A DNA stretch of 47,537 nucleotides from Hydrogenophaga sp. NFH-34 (GCF_021401345.1 NZ_JACBGE010000031.1:1-47537), one strand, 5' to 3'; numbered from the stretch's first letter, positions 30,844 to 40,073 are shown. Numbers and translations: made by a program. Notes: generated by a model not told the origin, from the sequence alone.

Positions 30844-31992
30844 TCAGGCGGGCAGGAGCTCGAACGCGGCTTCGGCCACGACCTGGCCGTTGATCTGCAG
30901 CTCGATCCGGTGTTCGCCCGGGTACAGGGTGCGGGTGGTCACGGGCCGCAGGCTGTGGCGTTTGGCCAGCGCGCGCTGTTCGCCTGGCGCCAGCGTGAGT
31001 TTCCAGCCCTTGAACACCTTGGGGGCGCTGCGGCCGTTGGCTTTGCGGTGGTGGACCGCGTAGTCGATCACCAACGCCTGCGCGCTCGGCGCGCGGCTGT
31101 GCAGCGCGACCTGCAGGCCGATGTCTTCGCCGATGCGGGCCTGCGATGCGTCCAGGCTGAGCGTGGCGCTGCCAGCCAGGCCCTGGGCCAGGCCCCAGGC
31201 GGCGAGTGTGGGCGCGTGACCCTGTTTGACCAGGCCGCGGCTGGCGTGGCGCAGCAGCGCCTCGCGCTGGGCGCTGGCACCGCGCCGGTACCGCACCACC
31301 CAGTCGGCGATCAGGTCGGGGTGGTCCTTGGCGATGTCGTTGAGGTGGTTGGCCACGCTGCGGCGCACATAGCTGCTGGGATCGTCCTGCAACGCCAGCA
31401 GCAAGGGCAGGGTGGGCGAGGGGTCGGCCACCAGGGCCTGCAAGCGCAGGCCCCAGGGCAGGCGCGGCCGGCTGCCTTCGCTGACCAGGCGCCGCACGTG
31501 CGCACTGGGGTCGTGCTGCCACTGCGCCAGCGTGGCCAGCACCGCAGCGGGCTGGTCGCGCAGGAACGGCCGGATCGCGAACTCGGCCGAGAAACGCTGC
31601 GTGAGGGCGTGCAGGCATGCCAGGGCGCGGGCCAGATCGTGCTGGCCGTGGCGGGCCACGTACTCGCCCATGGCCCAGACCGTCCAGCCGGAGATGCCGA
31701 GTGCGCTCTGGGCGTTGCTCAGACCCGTGGGCTCGCCCTCGGCATCGATCGCGATCGGCGGCGCCAGGCTGGCTTCGAGCACGTCGGCGGCGGCCGCGAA
31801 AGGTGCGGGCAGCGTGGCGCCCAGGGCGTCGGCCAGTTGCATGGCGCGGGCCTTGAATTCCAGCGCGTCCAGGCCGTCCAGGGCCAGGCGTTCGAAATGG
31901 TGGCGATCGAATGCCGGCCAGGCGCGCTGCAGGTGGGCGCCGGCCTGCTGCACCGTGCCGGCGTTGATGAGGTTCTTGAAAGGTTCGGCCAT
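30844..31992 (-). CDS. AlkD-like DNA alkylation repair protein
   Basis: A 382-residue HEAT-repeat protein resembling the COG4335 branch of AlkC/AlkD DNA glycosylases. Repeats are visible as AVLATLAQWQHDPSAHVRRLVSEGSRP and LLLALQDDPSSYVRRSVANHLNDIAKDHPDLI. The final 100 residues form an extra beta domain (LQVALHSRAPSAQALVIDYAVHH, KVFKGWKLTLAPGEQ). AlkC-type enzymes excise alkylated purines without base flipping; activity here is inferred. It lies 10 nt upstream... on the minus strand pncC precedes it, so it may be the last gene of the apaG-to-pncC run. Confidence 0.82.
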   Translation of the reverse strand: MAEPFKNLINAGTVQQAGAHLQRAWPAFDRHHFERLALDGLDALEFKARAMQLADALGATLPAPFAAAADVLEASLAPPIAIDAEGEPTGLSNAQSALGISGWTVWAMGEYVARHGQHDLARALACLHALTQRFSAEFAIRPFLRDQPAAVLATLAQWQHDPSAHVRRLVSEGSRPRLPWGLRLQALVADPSPTLPLLLALQDDPSSYVRRSVANHLNDIAKDHPDLIADWVVRYRRGASAQREALLRHASRGLVKQGHAPTLAAWGLAQGLAGSATLSLDASQARIGEDIGLQVALHSRAPSAQALVIDYAVHHRKANGRSAPKVFKGWKLTLAPGEQRALAKRHSLRPVTTRTLYPGEHRIELQINGQVVAEAAFELLPA

Positions 31993-32002
31993 CTCGGGAA
32001 AG

Positions 32003-32491
32003 TCAGTCAGTCAGGCGGTCCAGCAGCCCTTGCAGGGCGCGCTGCACGGTGGCCTGGCGCACGGCGTCGCGGTCGCCGTCGAAGCGGTGGTGTTCGGTGA
32101 ACACACCTTGGGGCGTGGCCCAGCCCAGCCAGACGGTGCCCACGGGCTTGTCGGCGCTGCCGCCCGTGGGGCCGGCGATGCCGGTCACGGCGACGGCGCA
32201 GTCCACCGGGGCGTGGGCCAGGGCACCCGCTGCCATGGCGCGGGCGACGGGTTCGCTGACGGCGCCGTGGGTGTTGATCAGGGTGGCCGGCACGCCCAGC
32301 AGGTCGGTCTTGGCCGCGTTGGAGTAGGTGACGAAACCGCGCTCGAACCAGTCGCTGGACCCGCTCAGGGCCGTGCAGGCGCCCGCGATCAGGCCGCCGG
32401 TGCAGCTCTCGGCCGTGGCCATCCGGGCGCCGCTTTGCCGCAGCCGGGCGGCCAGGGCGTCGACGAGTTCGGGAACGGTCGGGCTGTGCAT
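32003..32491 (-). CDS. pncC: Nicotinamide-nucleotide amidohydrolase PncC (CinA C-terminal family)
   Basis: A 162-residue single-domain CinA-C protein that deamidates NMN to nicotinate mononucleotide in the pyridine nucleotide cycle. Motifs: ATAESCTGGLIAGACTALSGSSDWF, VTYSNAAKTDLLGV, GAVSEPVARAMAAGA and VTGIAGPTGGSADKPVGTVW. The N-terminal MoCF domain of full CinA is absent, as is normal for PncC. A GGAGG box precedes the ATG; the gene begins 2 nt after the pgpA stop. Confidence 0.93.
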   Translation of the reverse strand: MHSPTVPELVDALAARLRQSGARMATAESCTGGLIAGACTALSGSSDWFERGFVTYSNAAKTDLLGVPATLINTHGAVSEPVARAMAAGALAHAPVDCAVAVTGIAGPTGGSADKPVGTVWLGWATPQGVFTEHHRFDGDRDAVRQATVQRALQGLLDRLTD

Positions 32492-32493
32492 GG

Positions 32494-33039
32494 TCAGAAC
32501 CTCCAGAAGGCGAGCACCAGCAGCGTGCAGAACGCCGCCGCAAAATCGTCCAGCAGGATGCCGAAGCCGCCCCGGGGGCCGAAGCCCTTGAAGCGCTGGT
32601 CGGCCCAGGCCATGGGGCCGAACTTCACCGCGTCGAAGAACCGGAACAGGCCAAAAGCGGCCAGCTCGGCCATCAGTCCCTGCGGCGCCGCCACCCACAG
32701 CACGAGCCAGAACGCGACGATTTCGTCCCAGACGATGTGGCCCGAATCGGCCACGCCCATGTGCCGGGCGGTGACGGTGCAGGCCCACCAGCCCACCAGG
32801 GTACCCAGGCCGATGAGGGTGGCCCAGGCGGCGTCGCCGAACCAGGGTGCGAGCACGGCGTGCAGCGCCCAGGCCCAGAGCGTGCCCACGGTACCGGGGG
32901 CCAGCCGCGACAGGCCGGAGCCGCCACCCAGCGCGATGAAATGGGCCGGGTGCGAGAGGGCAAATCGCCAGCCCGGGCGCAGCAGGGGAGGCGGGGATGT
33001 TTCGGTGCGGGGCGCGTCGGCAGGGGCCGTCAGATTCAT
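32494..33039 (-). CDS. pgpA: Phosphatidylglycerophosphatase A
   Basis: A 181-residue inner-membrane phosphatase that converts phosphatidylglycerol phosphate to phosphatidylglycerol. Four hydrophobic segments and the PgpA motifs are visible: ALGGGSGLSRLAPGTVGTLWAW, DSGHIVWDEIVAFW with the catalytic acidic pair, FRFFDAVKFGP and GGFGILLDDFAAA. It overlaps the thiL stop by 4 nt and is followed by pncC after 2 nt, so the three are one transcript. Confidence 0.95.
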   Translation of the reverse strand: MNLTAPADAPRTETSPPPLLRPGWRFALSHPAHFIALGGGSGLSRLAPGTVGTLWAWALHAVLAPWFGDAAWATLIGLGTLVGWWACTVTARHMGVADSGHIVWDEIVAFWLVLWVAAPQGLMAELAAFGLFRFFDAVKFGPMAWADQRFKGFGPRGGFGILLDDFAAAFCTLLVLAFWRF

Positions 33040-34064
33040 GCGGCGATTATCCCGGGGCGATCCGTCCCGTCGAAATGGTCGTGGCCGCGCAGCGGGATGT
33101 CGGTCACCGTGCCGTCGGTCTCCACCCCCCGCAGGCCTGGCGCGGCGTCGATGTGGCCGATGCGCTGCACCGGGGTGCCTGCCTGGGTTGCGGCAGCGGC
33201 GACCGCGGCGCGCGCATCAGCGGGTGCGGTGAACAGCAGCTCGTAGTCGTCGCCGCCGTGCAACAGGCATTCGCGCTGCCATTCGGGCGGCAGGTCCGCC
33301 AGGGCCGGCGGCACCGGCAGTCGGGCCAGTTCGAGCGTGGCGCCGACCCGGCTGGCCTGCAGCATGTGCCCAAGGTCGCCGGCCAGGCCATCGCTGATGT
33401 CCAGCGCCGCGTGGGCGATGCCGGCCAGCGCGCGGCCCAGCGCCAGGCGCGGCTCGGGCCAGTCCAGCCGCCGCTGCAGCGCGGGCAAGGCCGCGGCGGG
33501 CAGGGTGGCGGTCCAGGGGCGGCCGCGCCGGTGTTCCAGCGCCAGCCGGGCTTCACCGACCTGCCCACTCAGGTACAGGTCGTCGCCGGCGCGCGCCGAG
33601 CGGCGACGCAGCGCCTGGCCGGTGCGCAACTCGCCCAGCACGGTGATGCACAGGTTCAGCGGGCCACGCGTGGTGTCGCCGCCGATCAGCGGGCATTCGT
33701 GGGCATCGGCCAGCGCGAACAGCCCTCGCGAGAAGGCGGCCAGCCAGCCGTGGTCGACCTGCGGCAACGCCAGGGCCAGCGTGAAGCCCAGCGGGCGCGC
33801 GCCCATGGCCGCGAGGTCGCTGAGGTTGACCGCCAGGGCCTTGTGGCCGAGTGCGACCGGGTCCACGTCAGGGAAGAAATGCCGACCCTGGACCAGCATG
33901 TCGGTGGAGATGGCCAACTGGTGGCCGGGCGCCGGTTGCAGCAGCGCGCAATCGTCGCCGATACCGAGTGCGACCTGGGCCGACAGGGCCTTGTCAGACC
34001 GGAGGAAATGGCGGCGGATGAGATCGAACTCACCGTTGCCGGGCGGTGGCGTGTCTGGGGCCAT
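33036..34064 (-). CDS. thiL: Thiamine-monophosphate kinase
   Basis: A 342-residue ATP-dependent kinase of the PurM/AIR-synthase fold that phosphorylates thiamine monophosphate to thiamine diphosphate, the last step of thiamine biosynthesis. Typical pieces are GIGDDCALL, STDMLVQGRHF, KALAVNLSDLAAMGARP, LIGGDTTRG, DISDGLAGDLGHML and LHGGDDYELLFT. It sits between the Gcr-type recombinase gene and pgpA, the standard beta-proteobacterial order thiL-pgpA-pncC. No THI-box riboswitch is present, as expected for this kinase. Confidence 0.95.
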   Translation of the reverse strand: MAPDTPPPGNGEFDLIRRHFLRSDKALSAQVALGIGDDCALLQPAPGHQLAISTDMLVQGRHFFPDVDPVALGHKALAVNLSDLAAMGARPLGFTLALALPQVDHGWLAAFSRGLFALADAHECPLIGGDTTRGPLNLCITVLGELRTGQALRRRSARAGDDLYLSGQVGEARLALEHRRGRPWTATLPAAALPALQRRLDWPEPRLALGRALAGIAHAALDISDGLAGDLGHMLQASRVGATLELARLPVPPALADLPPEWQRECLLHGGDDYELLFTAPADARAAVAAAATQAGTPVQRIGHIDAAPGLRGVETDGTVTDIPLRGHDHFDGTDRPGIIAA

Positions 34065-34070
34065 GGGGAT

Positions 34071-36119
34071 TCAGGGCTGGGAGGCGGGGGGCACGGCGTC
34101 GCCAGAGGCGTCGTCGGGGTCCGGCGGTTCGGCGGCTGGCCGCCGGGGCGGGAAGAGAAAGCTCAGCGGGGCCTGGCGCATGCGCTGGCGCAGGGCCACG
34201 TTGATGCGCTGCCGGTTCACGTCGCTGATAGCCTGGGCCTTGAGGGCCAGTCGGAAGGCCAGGTAGAAGCTCACCGCCAGGTTCAGGGGGCCGATGACCA
34301 ACACCCCGCCCACGGCCCACCAGAACGCCGGCTCCGACAGCACCGGCCAGCCGAGCGTGGCCGCCGCGGCCGTGACCTGGCCGGCCGACAGGGTGACGTG
34401 CCGCACTTCCAGCCCGAGGCCGAAGAAGGCGGCAAAGGCCGGCACCAGCCCGAGCATGAACCCCAGGGAAATGTTGGCCGCCAACCCGGAGATGTTGCTG
34501 CGCAGGAACGTGGCCCAGCGCGCGGCACGCTCGCTGCCGAGCGTGCGGGTGAAGCGCGGGTTGTGGGCGATGGCCGAATCGAGCCGGTGGAACACGAACC
34601 AGTTTTCCACCCAGCCGGCCACGATGCTGGAGGCGAACAGCAGCACACCGGTGAGCGCCGCGAACAGCGCTGTCGGACCGAGCAGGTGCTGGTCGTGCAG
34701 CACGTGGCGGGCCTTTTCCTCGCTGAGCATCGGGTGCCCGCTCAGCAGCGACAGCCCCAGGCTGATCAGCAGCACCACCGGGATGACGGCGCCCACGTTG
34801 CCAACAATGGCGGCGATCTGCGAGCGCAGCAGGTTGGCCACTTCGTCAACGAACCGCCGCACCGCGCCGGGCGCGCGGATGTCGCGCAGCTTGGCCACCA
34901 TGGCCGGCGCGGTCACGGCCGGCTGCTTGGTGGCCACCGTCCAGTGCAGCAGTTGCACCAGCACGAACGAAAGGGCGTAGTTCAAACCCGCAGCAAAGCC
35001 GCCCCAGAAGGCCGACAGCGCCAGCCCGGTGAGGGCGAACTTCACCCAGGTGGTCACCCCCAGAAGGGCGCCGCCGCCGGCGGCCTTGCCCAGCATCTGC
35101 CGGTATTCGGCCCCGTTGCGGGTGATGTAGTGCTCGCCGCTTTCGGCACTGCGCTCGGCCACCTTGGCCGCGGTCAGGTGGGAACTGCTGGCGATCAGGG
35201 CGCGGATGCTGCGCCCGTCCTGGCCGACCTGGACCAGATCGGCGAGCAGCGCGGCCGTGGCGCGTTCGGGTTTTTCCGACAGCAGGCAGTCCAGCAGTTG
35301 CCGGCTGCGCAGGATGCGGGCGCGCAACTGGCGCAGCAGGAACACGATGCCGACCGAGATGCCGTGTTCTTCGAGGTGGGTGTACACCGACTGGGCCGCC
35401 TGGCGGCACAGGTCGAGCTGGTGCGTCAGGCGCTCGGCGGCGAGCTGGGTGGCACCGCTGTCGGGGCCGTGGGTGACGACGGCCTGGCGCAACGCTTCGA
35501 AGTGCACGGGCAGGTCGTGGAACGGTCGCCCCGCCTGGGCATCGGCCGACAGGCGGGCGCGGATTTCCGAGGCGAAGCCGGTGGCGCTGATCTGGCCGAT
35601 GCAGAAGGTCAGCGCGTCCAGCAGCGTGGACGACCAGAACTCGGCGGTGGCCACCGAGGCGGGCGCGCCATCGTCGGCCGGGGCTTCCAGCAGCAGGCTG
35701 CGCAGGCGTTGCAGGGTTGCCGTGTCCAGTGCCTGGATCCAGCGCGCGTCGAAGGGTGATGGCAGCAGCAGCCCGAACAGCTCGGCCAGGTCGGTGGTCT
35801 CGGGCGTGCCCGGCAGCAGCTTGCGCCGCATGCGGTGGTTGAATTCGCTGAGGAAGGCCGTGCGGGGCGCGAAACCGAAGTCCGCCAGCAGCGGGGTGAG
35901 GTCCACCGTCTGCAGGAAGGTGTTCCACCACGGGTGCCAGCGTGCACACCATTCGGGACGGGCCTGTGCGGCGTCGAGCAGCAGACGCACACGGTCGACG
36001 CTTTCCTGCGGATCGCGGGCATCACCGCGAACCCAGGCGAGCAGGTCGATCAGCCAGAGATGGCGCTGCGCGAGCGGCGCATCCGGGTCGAGGGTGTCGA
36101 GCAGCCGGTGCAGTTCCAT
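34071..36119 (-). CDS. Membrane protein of the Gcr 'site-specific recombinase' family
   Basis: A 682-residue protein. The N-terminal half is cytoplasmic and helical (ELHRLLDTLDPDAPLAQRHLWLIDLLAW, HRMRRKLLPGTPETTDL). The C-terminal half has about seven transmembrane helices (GGGALLGVTTWVKFALTGLALSAFWG, FAALTGVLLFASSIVAGWVENWF, SLGFMLGLVPAFAAFFGLGL). This matches the PF10136 family, named after gonococcal Gcr, for which a recombinase role was proposed; the membrane topology makes direct recombination doubtful. It lies directly upstream of thiL and is probably cotranscribed. Confidence 0.88.
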   Translation of the reverse strand: MELHRLLDTLDPDAPLAQRHLWLIDLLAWVRGDARDPQESVDRVRLLLDAAQARPEWCARWHPWWNTFLQTVDLTPLLADFGFAPRTAFLSEFNHRMRRKLLPGTPETTDLAELFGLLLPSPFDARWIQALDTATLQRLRSLLLEAPADDGAPASVATAEFWSSTLLDALTFCIGQISATGFASEIRARLSADAQAGRPFHDLPVHFEALRQAVVTHGPDSGATQLAAERLTHQLDLCRQAAQSVYTHLEEHGISVGIVFLLRQLRARILRSRQLLDCLLSEKPERATAALLADLVQVGQDGRSIRALIASSSHLTAAKVAERSAESGEHYITRNGAEYRQMLGKAAGGGALLGVTTWVKFALTGLALSAFWGGFAAGLNYALSFVLVQLLHWTVATKQPAVTAPAMVAKLRDIRAPGAVRRFVDEVANLLRSQIAAIVGNVGAVIPVVLLISLGLSLLSGHPMLSEEKARHVLHDQHLLGPTALFAALTGVLLFASSIVAGWVENWFVFHRLDSAIAHNPRFTRTLGSERAARWATFLRSNISGLAANISLGFMLGLVPAFAAFFGLGLEVRHVTLSAGQVTAAAATLGWPVLSEPAFWWAVGGVLVIGPLNLAVSFYLAFRLALKAQAISDVNRQRINVALRQRMRQAPLSFLFPPRRPAAEPPDPDDASGDAVPPASQP

Positions 36120-36130
36120 GGCGCACCGGT

Positions 36131-36532
36131 TCAGTGCAGCACGCGCGGGGTCGTCAGGCCCGGATCGTCGCCTTCGGCGAGCAGGGCGAATTCGGGGATC
36201 TCGGTTTCAAAGCGTTCTCCGTCTTCGGCCACACAGAAATAGCTGCCGCGCATGCTGCCGGTGGGCGTGCTCAGGTGGGTGCCGCTGGTGTACTGGAACG
36301 ACTCGCCCGGTCGCAGCAGGGGCTGCTTGCCGACGACGCCCAGTCCTTTGACCTCGTCGGTCCGGCCCCGTGCGTCCTCGATCAGCCAGTGGCGCGCGAT
36401 GAGCTGGGCCGCGACCTCGCCGGTGTTGGTGATGGTCACCGTGTAGGCGAAGGCGTACACGTCCTCGTCGGGCTGGGACTGTTCGCTCAGGTACTGGGGT
36501 TCCACCTCGCAGGTGAAGGCGTATTTCGACAT
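36131..36532 (-). CDS. apaG: ApaG protein
   Basis: A 133-residue single immunoglobulin-like (FN3-fold) domain: YAFAYTVTITNTGEVAAQLIARHWLI, GVVGKQPLLRPGESFQYTSG and GSMRGSYF are the family signature. ApaG accompanies ApaH in some bacteria and is linked to Mg2+/Co2+ phenotypes; its biochemical role is unsettled. I start at ATG 36532; an in-frame ATG three codons upstream is equally possible because neither has a clear ribosome binding site. It is divergent from rpe and heads the minus-strand run toward thiL. Confidence 0.93.
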   Translation of the reverse strand: MSKYAFTCEVEPQYLSEQSQPDEDVYAFAYTVTITNTGEVAAQLIARHWLIEDARGRTDEVKGLGVVGKQPLLRPGESFQYTSGTHLSTPTGSMRGSYFCVAEDGERFETEIPEFALLAEGDDPGLTTPRVLH

Positions 36533-36618
36533 GGGCGGCATGTTAACGCGCGCCTGCAAGACCTGCGCCAGCCTGCGACAATGCGCGCCTGCCCTCTGGC
36601 CCGACCGACCCACGCCCC

Positions 36619-37296
36619 ATGACCCCGTACCGCATCGCCCCGTCCATCCTGTCCGCCGACTTCGCCCGCCTGGGCGAGGAAGTGAAAAACGTCATCGCCG
36701 CGGGCGCTGACTGGATCCACTTCGACGTGATGGACAACCACTACGTGCCCAACCTGACGTTCGGGCCCATGATCTGCCAGGCGCTCAAACCGCATGCCAA
36801 GACGGCGGATGGCACGCCGGTGCCCATCGACGTGCACCTGATGATCCAGCCGGTGGACGCGCTGGCCGGTGCGTTCATCGACGCCGGCGCCGACCTGGTG
36901 AGTTTCCACCCCGACGCCAGCACGCACGTGCACCGCAGCGTGCAGGCCATCAAGGCCAAGGGCGCCAAGGCCGGCCTGACCTTCAATCCCGGTGCGTCGC
37001 TGGACGTGCTGGACTGGCTGATCGACGACATCGACCTGATCCTGATCATGAGCGTCAACCCCGGCTTCGGCGGTCAGAGCTTCATCGACTCCGCGCTGCG
37101 CAAGATCGAGCAGGCGAAGAAGCGCATCGAGGCCAGCGGCAAGGACATCCGCCTGGAGGTGGACGGCGGCATCAAGGCCGACAACATCCGCCGCGTGGCC
37201 GACGCCGGAGCCGACACCTTCGTGGCCGGCAGCGCCATCTTCGGCAAGCCGGACTACCAGGCGGTCATCGACCAGATGCGCGCGGCGCTGGCCTGA
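36619..37296 (+). CDS. rpe: Ribulose-phosphate 3-epimerase
   Basis: A 225-residue TIM-barrel enzyme interconverting ribulose 5-phosphate and xylulose 5-phosphate (pentose phosphate and Calvin cycles). Motifs: SILSADFARLGEE, WIHFDVMDNHYVPNLTFGP with metal-ligand His and Asp, IDVHLMI, ILIMSVNPGFGGQ, LEVDGGI and FVAGSAIF. It overlaps gph by one base (TGATG), a classic rpe-gph coupling. Confidence 0.97.
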   Translation: MTPYRIAPSILSADFARLGEEVKNVIAAGADWIHFDVMDNHYVPNLTFGPMICQALKPHAKTADGTPVPIDVHLMIQPVDALAGAFIDAGADLVSFHPDASTHVHRSVQAIKAKGAKAGLTFNPGASLDVLDWLIDDIDLILIMSVNPGFGGQSFIDSALRKIEQAKKRIEASGKDIRLEVDGGIKADNIRRVADAGADTFVAGSAIFGKPDYQAVIDQMRAALA

Positions 37297-38069
37297 TGCC
37301 GCGTCTCGTGGACATCGGGCTCGGCGCCGGTCCCGCCACAGACGGAGCGGGCCGGCAGGCCGCACGGGGCTGGCGCGTGGGGGCGGTGATGGTCGACCTC
37401 GACGGCACGCTGGTCGACACCCTGGGCGACTTTGAAGCCGCGCTCAACCGCACCCTGGCTGGCTTCGACCTGCCACCGGTCTCGCGCGCGCTGCTGGAGC
37501 GCACCGTCGGCAAGGGTTCCGAGCACCTGATCCGCAGCGTGCTCGCGCACCAACTGGCCCTGCCCGCGGTGACCGGGCTGGCCAATGTGTGTTCGGCGCG
37601 CAGCGTGGACACGCTGTACGAACCCGCCTGGCAGGCTTACCAGCAGCATTACCAGGCGATCAACGGCGCGTTCTCGGCGGTCTATCCGGGCGTGCGCGAG
37701 GGCCTGCTGGCGCTCCAGGCGGCGGGTCTGCCCATGGCCTGCCTGACCAACAAGCCGCTGGCCTTTGCCCGGGCGCTGTTGCGCGCCAAGGCGCTCGACG
37801 GCTTTTTCGGGCCGGTGTTTGGCGGGGACAGTTTTGAGCGCAAGAAGCCCGACCCCCTGCCGCTGCAAAAGACCTGCGAGGCGCTGGGCATGCCGCCGGC
37901 GCACACCCTCATGGTCGGCGATTCGCAAAACGACGCCCAGGCCGCGCGCGCGGCCGGGTGCCCGGTGGTGCTGGTGACCTACGGCTACAACCACGGCGAA
38001 CCGGTGCGCGCCGTGGATGCCGATGGCCATGTCGACCGGCTGGACGAACTGACGGCCCGGCTGGTCTGA
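37296..38069 (+). CDS. gph: Phosphoglycolate phosphatase
   Basis: A 257-residue HAD-superfamily phosphatase that removes phosphate from 2-phosphoglycolate formed by oxidative DNA repair or Rubisco oxygenation. HAD motifs: I VDLDGTLVDT, II CLTNKP, III KKPDP, IV MVGDSQNDAQAARAAG. About 30 extra N-terminal residues precede the HAD domain (MPRLVDIGLGAGPATDG), so a start at the ATG near 37389 is possible. I keep the coupled start that overlaps rpe. Confidence 0.93.
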   Translation: MPRLVDIGLGAGPATDGAGRQAARGWRVGAVMVDLDGTLVDTLGDFEAALNRTLAGFDLPPVSRALLERTVGKGSEHLIRSVLAHQLALPAVTGLANVCSARSVDTLYEPAWQAYQQHYQAINGAFSAVYPGVREGLLALQAAGLPMACLTNKPLAFARALLRAKALDGFFGPVFGGDSFERKKPDPLPLQKTCEALGMPPAHTLMVGDSQNDAQAARAAGCPVVLVTYGYNHGEPVRAVDADGHVDRLDELTARLV

Positions 38070-38086
38070 GCCGATGGTGGCGCGGG

Positions 38087-39223
38087 TCAGTACAGCAGCC
38101 GGCCGTCGCCCGATACCACGCCGATGTCGACCCAGTCACTGCCCGCGTTGCCGCGGCTGAAGTCGACGCGGTAGCCGCCCAGGTCCCATTCGCCCATGGC
38201 GCGCAGGCTCTGGGCAATGCCGGTCGGGTTGATGCTGCGGGCACGCCGCGCCGCTTCGGCCAACACGCGGGCCGTCACGTAGCCCTCCATGTGGAAGGTG
38301 GTGTAGGTCTTCAGGTCGGGATGGGTTTTTTCCATGGCTGCGCGGAAGGCCCGTTGCAGCGGCAGCTTGACGCCGGACGGGTTCGGGAAGGTCTGCGCGA
38401 TGCCCACACCCCGGGCGCCGGCGCCGGCAAACTTGGCCAGCGCGGGCGCCGGCAGGTACGACAGGGTGAAGATTTGCTGGGTGATGCCGGCAGCGCGCAG
38501 CGCCGCAATGCTCTCGCCAACGAATTTGGGGGCACCGATCACCAGGGCCGATTGCGGGTTGGCCTGGGCGAGGGCCTTGGCCGCCGCGGTAATGGCCGGG
38601 GCATCGGTGCTGGCCGCAGCGGCCACCACCTCGATGCCGTTTTCGGCCGCGGCGGCCGTCCGCGCTGCGGCCAGCCCCGACGTGCCGATGGGAATGTCCT
38701 GATGCAGCACGCCCATGGAGCGGATGTTCAGCGTGCGGGCATGGGCCAGAATCTTGCGGATCTGCTGATCGTCGCTGGCGCGGATGTGGAACAGCTTGGG
38801 ATGGCCGGGCGAGCGCAGCACGCCAGCGCCGGGCACGGCGTTGAGGATGACGATGTCGGTGCTGTCCAGCAACTGGCTGTCGAGCATGCGCTTGAGTGTG
38901 ACCGACCCCAGCGGTGCCAGCAGGGCCACCGGCTTGCTGTCCATGGCTTTGTCGAGCTGGGAACGGAACCCTTCAAAGCTGTAGGCGTCGTCCAGCGTGA
39001 TCAGCGACACCTTGCGGCCCTGGATGCCGCCGCGGCCATTGATTTCGGCAAGCGCAGCGGTCATGCCCGCATTGAGCTCCCGGGCGTCGGGGGCGGGCAG
39101 CACCGTGAACGGCCCGATGTGGGCGACCACGATGTCGCCAGCGGTGTTGTCCTGGGCGTGCAGGGCGGCGGGCGCGAGGGCCAGGGTGGTCAGCGCAGTC
39201 AGCAGCAGGTGGCGTCGGAACAT
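38087..39223 (-). CDS. ABC-type periplasmic binding protein (branched-chain amino acid type)
   Basis: A 378-residue exported solute-binding protein of the Peripla_BP_6 (LivJ/UrtA-like) family. The signal peptide is MFRRHLLLTALTTLALAPAALHAQ. The mature part starts DIVVAHIGPFTVLPAP and includes LNAGMTAALAEINGRGGIQGRKVSLITLDDAY. No permease or ATPase gene is adjacent, so it is an orphan. Many such orphans occur in Burkholderiales. Ligand unknown. It converges with gph, with only 17 nt between stops. Confidence 0.9.
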   Translation of the reverse strand: MFRRHLLLTALTTLALAPAALHAQDNTAGDIVVAHIGPFTVLPAPDARELNAGMTAALAEINGRGGIQGRKVSLITLDDAYSFEGFRSQLDKAMDSKPVALLAPLGSVTLKRMLDSQLLDSTDIVILNAVPGAGVLRSPGHPKLFHIRASDDQQIRKILAHARTLNIRSMGVLHQDIPIGTSGLAAARTAAAAENGIEVVAAAASTDAPAITAAAKALAQANPQSALVIGAPKFVGESIAALRAAGITQQIFTLSYLPAPALAKFAGAGARGVGIAQTFPNPSGVKLPLQRAFRAAMEKTHPDLKTYTTFHMEGYVTARVLAEAARRARSINPTGIAQSLRAMGEWDLGGYRVDFSRGNAGSDWVDIGVVSGDGRLLY

Positions 39224-39282
39224 GGCAGGCGGAGGTAAAACCGCCCGATTCGATCAGTGCTGCTGCAATGCAGCAACTGGGG

Positions 39283-39327
39283 ATAACCCGGCCGGGTGCG
39301 GCGGGGATCACTTTGTGGTCGGGTTAT
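39283..39327 (-). terminator. Possible stem-loop at the end of the chalcone-isomerase-like gene
   Basis: ATAACCCGGCC and GGTCGGGTTAT can pair over 11 bp with one G-T wobble around a 23-nt loop; the right arm overlaps the stop codon. A smaller TGCTGC-AAT-GCAGCA hairpin lies next to it. There is no T-run, so this may be an mRNA-end structure rather than an intrinsic terminator. Confidence 0.35.
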
Positions 39328-39923
39328 TGGCCCAGCAAAGCGTCTTTGAGCTTCCAGTCGGCAGGTTTGTCGCCCAGCCAGATGCGCATCAGTGCCTGAA
39401 AGAACGCCGGTTCGGGAAACGGAGTGCCCTCGATCTGCCCCTTCACGGTGATCACCGTGCCCGATCCGGGGATCCAGTCGACAGAAAAGGTTTCACCGCT
39501 GCGCAAGCGCTTGTGGTCCGAAAAGATCTGGCTCATGCGCAGCACCCCGGGCACCAGGCGCGAGAAGCTGCTGCGGTCCAGGTTGTCTTCCATGCCCCGC
39601 GAGAACAGCTTGCCCAGCTCGGCCGAGTCGATGTCGCGCAGCATCGTGATGCTCAGTCGCTTGGGGCCGGGGGCGGCCAGCACGTCATTCGGGGTGGTGG
39701 CGCGGGCGCTGAGGTAGAGACCGGCGGCGTACACCTGAAAGACGGCCCGGTAGCGCACCCCTGCGCCGTTGAGCACCAATGGCTGATCGGCCACGGTGAT
39801 CTGGTCGGGCAGTTGGATGCCGGCCACTTCGACGGCGGTCGCCGGGCCGCTGCCGGCCGACAGCGCCAGCAGCAAGGCCAGGGCGGGGAGGGCGGTGGTC
39901 CGGAAGCGCAGAGAAATGGGCAT
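39324..39923 (-). CDS. Chalcone isomerase-like periplasmic protein
   Basis: A 199-residue exported protein with a signal peptide (LPALALLLALSAGSGPATA). The chalcone-isomerase-like fold is recognised by LNGAGVRYRAVFQVYAAGLYLS, RLSITMLRDIDSAELGKLFSRGM and PGSGTVITVKGQIEGTPFPEPAFFQALMRIWLGDKPAD. The bacterial family binds fatty acids or acts on unknown ligands rather than chalcones. It is divergent from the trp leader region. Confidence 0.88.
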   Translation of the reverse strand: MPISLRFRTTALPALALLLALSAGSGPATAVEVAGIQLPDQITVADQPLVLNGAGVRYRAVFQVYAAGLYLSARATTPNDVLAAPGPKRLSITMLRDIDSAELGKLFSRGMEDNLDRSSFSRLVPGVLRMSQIFSDHKRLRSGETFSVDWIPGSGTVITVKGQIEGTPFPEPAFFQALMRIWLGDKPADWKLKDALLGQ

Positions 39924-40055
39924 GAACGGGGCATCGGTGGCCAACGGATGACGGCATTGTGTCCAAGCCTTTCCGAAGGTACAAGGCGGTACCGCTGCGG
40001 ACAAACCCGGGGTATGACACCTTCGACCCTCTGCCCGCCAGGCCCCGGAATGCTT

Positions 40056-40064
40056 TGCTACACT
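40056..40064 (+). promoter_or_regulatory. Extended -10 promoter of the trp operon
   Basis: TGCTACACT, an extended -10 (TGn-TACACT), without a clear -35. The predicted start of transcription falls within a few bases of the ATG at 40074, so the leader ORF would have almost no 5' leader. Confidence 0.5.
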
Positions 40065-40073
40065 GTGCGCATC

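Noticed and set aside
34071..36119. Integrase or mobile-element recombinase
   Set aside because: The Gcr-type protein is a multi-spanning membrane protein in a housekeeping context without att sites or phage genes; no insertion sequence or transposase was found.
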